NCBI GenBank assembly: GCA_031399165.1
Contig: JANNOO010000033.1
Span: 52,441-116,440, forward strand
Direction: 5' to 3'
Source of the DNA: JAKFWI01 sp031399165
GTDB lineage: Bacteria > Pseudomonadota > Alphaproteobacteria > Caulobacterales > Aquidulcibacteraceae
DNA: 64,000 bases
The position numbers and the translations under genes were made by a program. The notes under the pieces were generated by a model, which was not told the origin of the DNA, ran no database searches, and saw only the letters and a program-made list of their open reading frames with translations. This document shows, in pieces, positions 60,850 through 64,000 of the stretch. The number at the start of each line of letters is the position of its first letter. Position 1 is the first letter of the stretch.

Positions 60850-61628
60850 ACCAACGCCCGCAGCGCCGCGATGCGCTCTTCGTTCGTTGGGTGCGTCGAC
60901 ATCCAGGCGAGCGGCTGGGCCCCGCTTTCGCTATTGGCGGTCATCTTTTGCCAGAACGTCAGCGCGTGTTTTGGATCGAAGGCGCTCTTTGCCATGAGGC
61001 CCACGCCGAGCTTGTCTGCTTCCAGTTCGTGCGCACGCGAATATGGTAGCACGACGCCATAGATCAGCCCGGCGCCGAGCGCCGCGGCGGCTTCATCAGC
61101 CATGTCGCCAAGATTTTCAGAGAGCGCGAGCGCCGCCGCCTGCACGCCGAGCTGCACAAGCAATTGCTGGCTCAGCCGCTCCGCCGCGTGGCGCGCCATG
61201 ACGTGGCCGATCTCGTGGCCCATCACCGCGGCGATTTCACCCTCGCCGCCCGCCATATCGAGAAGGCCCTTGAAGAAACCGACCTTGCCGCCCGGCAGCA
61301 CGAACGCGTTGACCTCTGGCGAGTCAAACACGACAAACTCCCAATCCACGCCCTGAAGGCCGGACGCATCGGCAAGAGCGGCGCCCACCCTGGTCAGGCG
61401 CGCCTTGGCGCCGGAATCCTCGCTTTGAGGTACGCTGCGCTTGATCTCGGCCCACGATTGCGCGGAAAGCTGCGCCAACAGCGCATCGGGAACGACCACG
61501 AATTGCTTGCGCCCGGTGGCGGCGTTGTCCGAACATGCCAGCAGCGGCGCGAACGCCACACCCGCGGTTAGCGCGCCAAGCATGCGCCGCCGGTCCAAAA
61601 GCTCAATTCTGAAGTCCGGATTGTCCAT
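60846..61628 (-). CDS. M48 family metalloprotease, lipoprotein
   Basis: A 260-residue protease with a twin-arginine-like signal (RRRMLGALTAGVAFAPLL) and lipobox LLAC (C32), the HEIGH zinc motif (H138, H142; E139) and downstream AHELEADKLG supplying the third ligand. Members (BepA/YcaL/LoiP-like) process or degrade envelope proteins. Start ATG 61628 chosen over an upstream in-frame start. Confidence 0.88.
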   Translation of the reverse strand: MDNPDFRIELLDRRRMLGALTAGVAFAPLLACSDNAATGRKQFVVVPDALLAQLSAQSWAEIKRSVPQSEDSGAKARLTRVGAALADASGLQGVDWEFVVFDSPEVNAFVLPGGKVGFFKGLLDMAGGEGEIAAVMGHEIGHVMARHAAERLSQQLLVQLGVQAAALALSENLGDMADEAAAALGAGLIYGVVLPYSRAHELEADKLGVGLMAKSAFDPKHALTFWQKMTANSESGAQPLAWMSTHPTNEERIAALRALV

Positions 61629-61697
61629 TGCGGCGTGATATGGGCGTGCTGTTCGGCGCCTCAAGCCCGCTTCGGTCACGAACGGATTACCGCGCCC

Positions 61698-62354
61698 CTA
61701 AAACTCCACGTCCAGCTCCTCCATGTCTTCTGGTTCGGCGAGCGCCGCTTCGATCCACGCGGCCATTGGGGCCCAGGAAAGGATCGTGTCGCAATAGCCG
61801 GCGCTGACCTTGTCAACCGTTACGTCATAGGTCTGGAAGCGCGAACACACCGGCGCGAACATCGCATCGGCGATGGTCGGCTTCGTCCCGAACAGGAACG
61901 GGCCCTCATATATCTCCAGGCAGTCGCGCCAGATTTCCGTCACCCGTGCTATGTCCGGCCGCGCGCCAGCGAATACCATGTACTTCTTGTGACGCGCGCG
62001 CATGTTCATCGGCAGCGCCGCGCGCATATTGGCAAAGCCGGAATGCATCTCCCCGCTCACCGACCGGCAATGCGCCCGCGCCTTGCGTTCGGCGGGCAGC
62101 AGACCGGCTTTTGGCTTCAGCTCGGCCAGATATTCTCCGATCGCCAGAGTGTCCCATACCTTGGCCCCGTCATGCTCCAGACAGGGCACCAGGAAAGACG
62201 GCGAAAGCAGCAGCAATTCAGCGCGGGCGGAGGGATCGTCCGCCGGCAGGGTTTTCTCGACAAAATCCAGCCCGGCCATCTGGCACATCAGCCAGCCGCG
62301 TAAACTCCAGGAGCCGTAATTTTTGCTGGAGATGGTCAACGTCGCAGCACTCAT
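61698..62354 (-). CDS. Glutathione S-transferase 2
   Basis: A 218-residue GST: N-terminal LTISSKNYGSWSLRGWL, the SPSFLVPCLEHDG cis-proline strand, TLAIGEYLAE glutathione loop and a helical C-terminal domain. Divergent from phaZ with 58 bases between starts. Substrate unknown. The start ATG 62354 removes a 24-residue upstream extension without domain support. Confidence 0.85.
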   Translation of the reverse strand: MSAATLTISSKNYGSWSLRGWLMCQMAGLDFVEKTLPADDPSARAELLLLSPSFLVPCLEHDGAKVWDTLAIGEYLAELKPKAGLLPAERKARAHCRSVSGEMHSGFANMRAALPMNMRARHKKYMVFAGARPDIARVTEIWRDCLEIYEGPFLFGTKPTIADAMFAPVCSRFQTYDVTVDKVSAGYCDTILSWAPMAAWIEAALAEPEDMEELDVEF

Positions 62355-62412
62355 GTTCGCGCCCGCCTTCTTTTGCGCCGCCCGCCCCCGAATCGGCCTC
62401 CCGCGCGGGCTT

Positions 62413-63702
62413 ATGGCGCCATTCACCTCGTGGCCGGACCGGCAGGCAACTAACTTTCGCCTTCTGGCGGGAATTTGTGCAGCCTTGCTCTATTTTGGAT
62501 ATCAGACGAACGCCGATCTGCTCGCCCCGCTGCTCAATGCAGCCCGGCTGGGTCAGGCAAGCCTGGCTTGGGTCAACGGCAAGAGCGAACACGCCGCTTT
62601 CCGGCGGATCGCCGCGTCGCTGGAACTGGTCAGCCGCTTCCAGCTCACCCATGAGCGACCTGACTACGGCATCACCCGGGTGAAGGCCGGCAATCAGGAT
62701 GTCGCGGTGTTTGAGGAGGCCGCAGCAAGGACGCCATTCGGGACGCTGCTGCATTTCCGCAAGGAGATGGACGCGCCCGGCCCCAAAGTGCTGGTCGTGG
62801 CGCCGCTCTCCGGCCATTTCGCGACATTGCTGCGCAACACCGTCGAGACCCTGCTGCAAGACCACGACGTCTACATTACTGATTGGGCCAACGCCCGCGA
62901 CGTGCCGCTATCAGCCGGCCCATTCAGCTTCGACGACTATCTCGAACACGTGATGAATTTCGTGCGTGCGATCGGCCCGCGCACGCATGTCGTGGCGGTG
63001 TGCCAGCCCTGCGTGCAGACGCTTGCGGCCGCCGCGGTGATGGCCGAGCAGAACGATCCGGCCCAGCCCCTGTCCATGACGCTGATGGGCGGGCCGGTGG
63101 ATGTGCGGATCAATCCGACGAAAGTGAACCACCTCGCCAACGAGCGTTCGATGGAATGGTTCGAGCAGAACATGATCACGAAAGTGCCGTGGCGCTTCGC
63201 CGGCGCCGGGCGGCGCGTCTATCCCGGCTTCGTGCAGCTCAATGCGTTCATGCAGATGAACATGGAGCGCCATGTCAACGCGCACAAAACGCTTTACGAG
63301 CATCTGGCCAATGACGAGATCGAAAAAGCCGAGACGATCAAGAAATTCTACGACGAATATTTCGCCGTGCTCGATCTGGCCGCTGAATTCTATCTCGATA
63401 CCGTGCGTATCGTATTTCAGGACGCGCTGCTGGCCAAAGGCGAACTAACCTATCGCGGCGTGCCGGTGCGCCCGGAAAAAATCAAACGCACCGCGCTGCT
63501 GACCGTCGAAGGCGAGCGCGATGATGTCTGCGCCCTCGGCCAAACCGCCGCCGCACACGATCTGTGCTCTTCTTTGCGTCCCTACCTGAAGAAGCACCAC
63601 ATGCAGACCAGCGTGGGCCATTACGGGCTGTTCAGCGGCAAACGCTGGGAAACGCAGATCTATCCGATCATGCGGAATATGATTCTCACGCTGGAGGCTT
63701 GA
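62413..63702 (+). CDS. phaZ: Intracellular polyhydroxyalkanoate (PHB) depolymerase
   Basis: A 429-residue depolymerase of the intracellular class: no signal peptide, alpha/beta-hydrolase core with PLSGHFATLLRNTV and the cysteine-containing catalytic elbow VAVCQPCVQTL (C197, C200) in place of a serine, as in the PhaZ1-type enzymes, and a terminal DDVCALGQTAAAHDLC segment. It releases 3-hydroxybutyrate from storage granules, feeding the bdhA product encoded 43 kb away. Confidence 0.9.
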   Translation: MAPFTSWPDRQATNFRLLAGICAALLYFGYQTNADLLAPLLNAARLGQASLAWVNGKSEHAAFRRIAASLELVSRFQLTHERPDYGITRVKAGNQDVAVFEEAAARTPFGTLLHFRKEMDAPGPKVLVVAPLSGHFATLLRNTVETLLQDHDVYITDWANARDVPLSAGPFSFDDYLEHVMNFVRAIGPRTHVVAVCQPCVQTLAAAAVMAEQNDPAQPLSMTLMGGPVDVRINPTKVNHLANERSMEWFEQNMITKVPWRFAGAGRRVYPGFVQLNAFMQMNMERHVNAHKTLYEHLANDEIEKAETIKKFYDEYFAVLDLAAEFYLDTVRIVFQDALLAKGELTYRGVPVRPEKIKRTALLTVEGERDDVCALGQTAAAHDLCSSLRPYLKKHHMQTSVGHYGLFSGKRWETQIYPIMRNMILTLEA

Positions 63703-63775
63703 ATTCTCCCCCGGGCTGCGCCCCTCCGCCTTTCGCTCCGCGGAATAGCTACCGCCCCCGTAAACGCTGGAGGAT

Positions 63776-64000
63776 TTAATCCAACCTCACGATCCGGATC
63801 GTATTCGTCTTCCCCGCCCGTCCCGGCGGTATGCCCGCAACGACCACGATCCGATCGCCCGTCTTCGCAACATCGAGCTTGCGCGCCGTAGCAACGGCGG
63901 CATCGACCATTTCTTCCAGTTGCGTTGCATCCGGCGTGACGACGCTGCGCACGCCCCAGGCGATGCACAGACGCCGTGCGGTGGAAAGCAGCGGCGAAAG
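63776..64000 (-). CDS. pyk: Pyruvate kinase, C-terminal end (partial)
   Basis: The last 74 codons before TAA: LCIAWGVRSVVTPDATQ, then TGDRIVVVAGIPPGRAGKTNTIRIVRLD, the C-terminal regulatory domain ending of pyruvate kinase. The gene continues past the window end on this strand. It catalyses phosphoenolpyruvate to pyruvate with ATP formation. Confidence 0.9.
   Translation of the reverse strand, partial: LSPLLSTARRLCIAWGVRSVVTPDATQLEEMVDAAVATARKLDVAKTGDRIVVVAGIPPGRAGKTNTIRIVRLD

Noticed and set aside
1..64000. CRISPR array, insertion sequence or prophage
   Set aside because: No direct repeats with spacers, no transposase or integrase motif, and gene content is housekeeping; only two very short tandem duplications were found.

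Overview
The window is chromosomal, GC-rich, densely packed DNA from an alphaproteobacterium. Supporting signs are the hemC-hemD-mitofilin-like-hemY block beside tsaD, the cysG-DUF2849-cysI-DUF934-cysH sulfate operon, a HWE/HisKA_2 kinase, clustered GANTC sites and polyhydroxybutyrate genes. A Caulobacterales/Hyphomonadales-like relative is my best guess, not proven. I see no prophage, insertion sequence, CRISPR array or rRNA; three tRNAs are present (Met-CAT, Thr-CGT, Arg-CCG).

Layout. 1-2.4 kb: end of a GH13 glucosidase, a micro-protein and an MFS symporter. 2.4-7.7 kb: two tRNAs, then a peptidoglycan block with the MurL epimerase, a MurD2-type L-glutamate ligase and an L,D-carboxypeptidase, meeting a convergent MurC/Mpl-like ligase. 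7.8-12.2 kb: heme operon whose mitofilin-like gene is frameshifted by an exact 19-bp tandem duplication. 12.2-19.2 kb: tsaD, two paralogous micro-proteins, a TetR regulator divergent from gpsA with two palindromes between them, a Rieske protein, DUF2167, and DUF350-protease-pyrF. 19.3-24.1 kb: bdhA-patatin (PHB/lipid turnover), phhB, APC permease. 24.3-29.5 kb: sulfate assimilation operon containing a GST gene. 29.6-32.1 kb: glycine-zipper lipoprotein, ferredoxin-NADP reductase and a divergent LysR regulator. 32.1-42.0 kb: seven same-strand genes joining transglutaminase-like proteases, a DUF2126 putative amidoligase and a circularly permuted ATP-grasp/alpha-E protein to a Crp regulator, a class III nucleotide cyclase and a CpdA-like phosphodiesterase. 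42.1-64 kb: acyl-CoA dehydrogenase, TPR protein, response regulator, PepSY protein, dctA, lipocalin, CPA2 antiporter, several small proteins, RcnB-like protein, HWE kinase, a second Crp/Fnr regulator with a strong palindrome, an LDH-like enzyme, matB, tRNA-Arg, TraB, M48 protease, GST, phaZ and the end of pyruvate kinase.

The two strongest leads for little-described biology are the 32.1-42.0 kb operon, which looks like an uncharacterised peptide-ligating/cleaving system wired to cyclic-nucleotide signalling, and the MurL/MurD2 block, an alternative way to put D-glutamate into peptidoglycan located next to recycling-type enzymes. All functions are inferred by reading the sequence; no database search was run.
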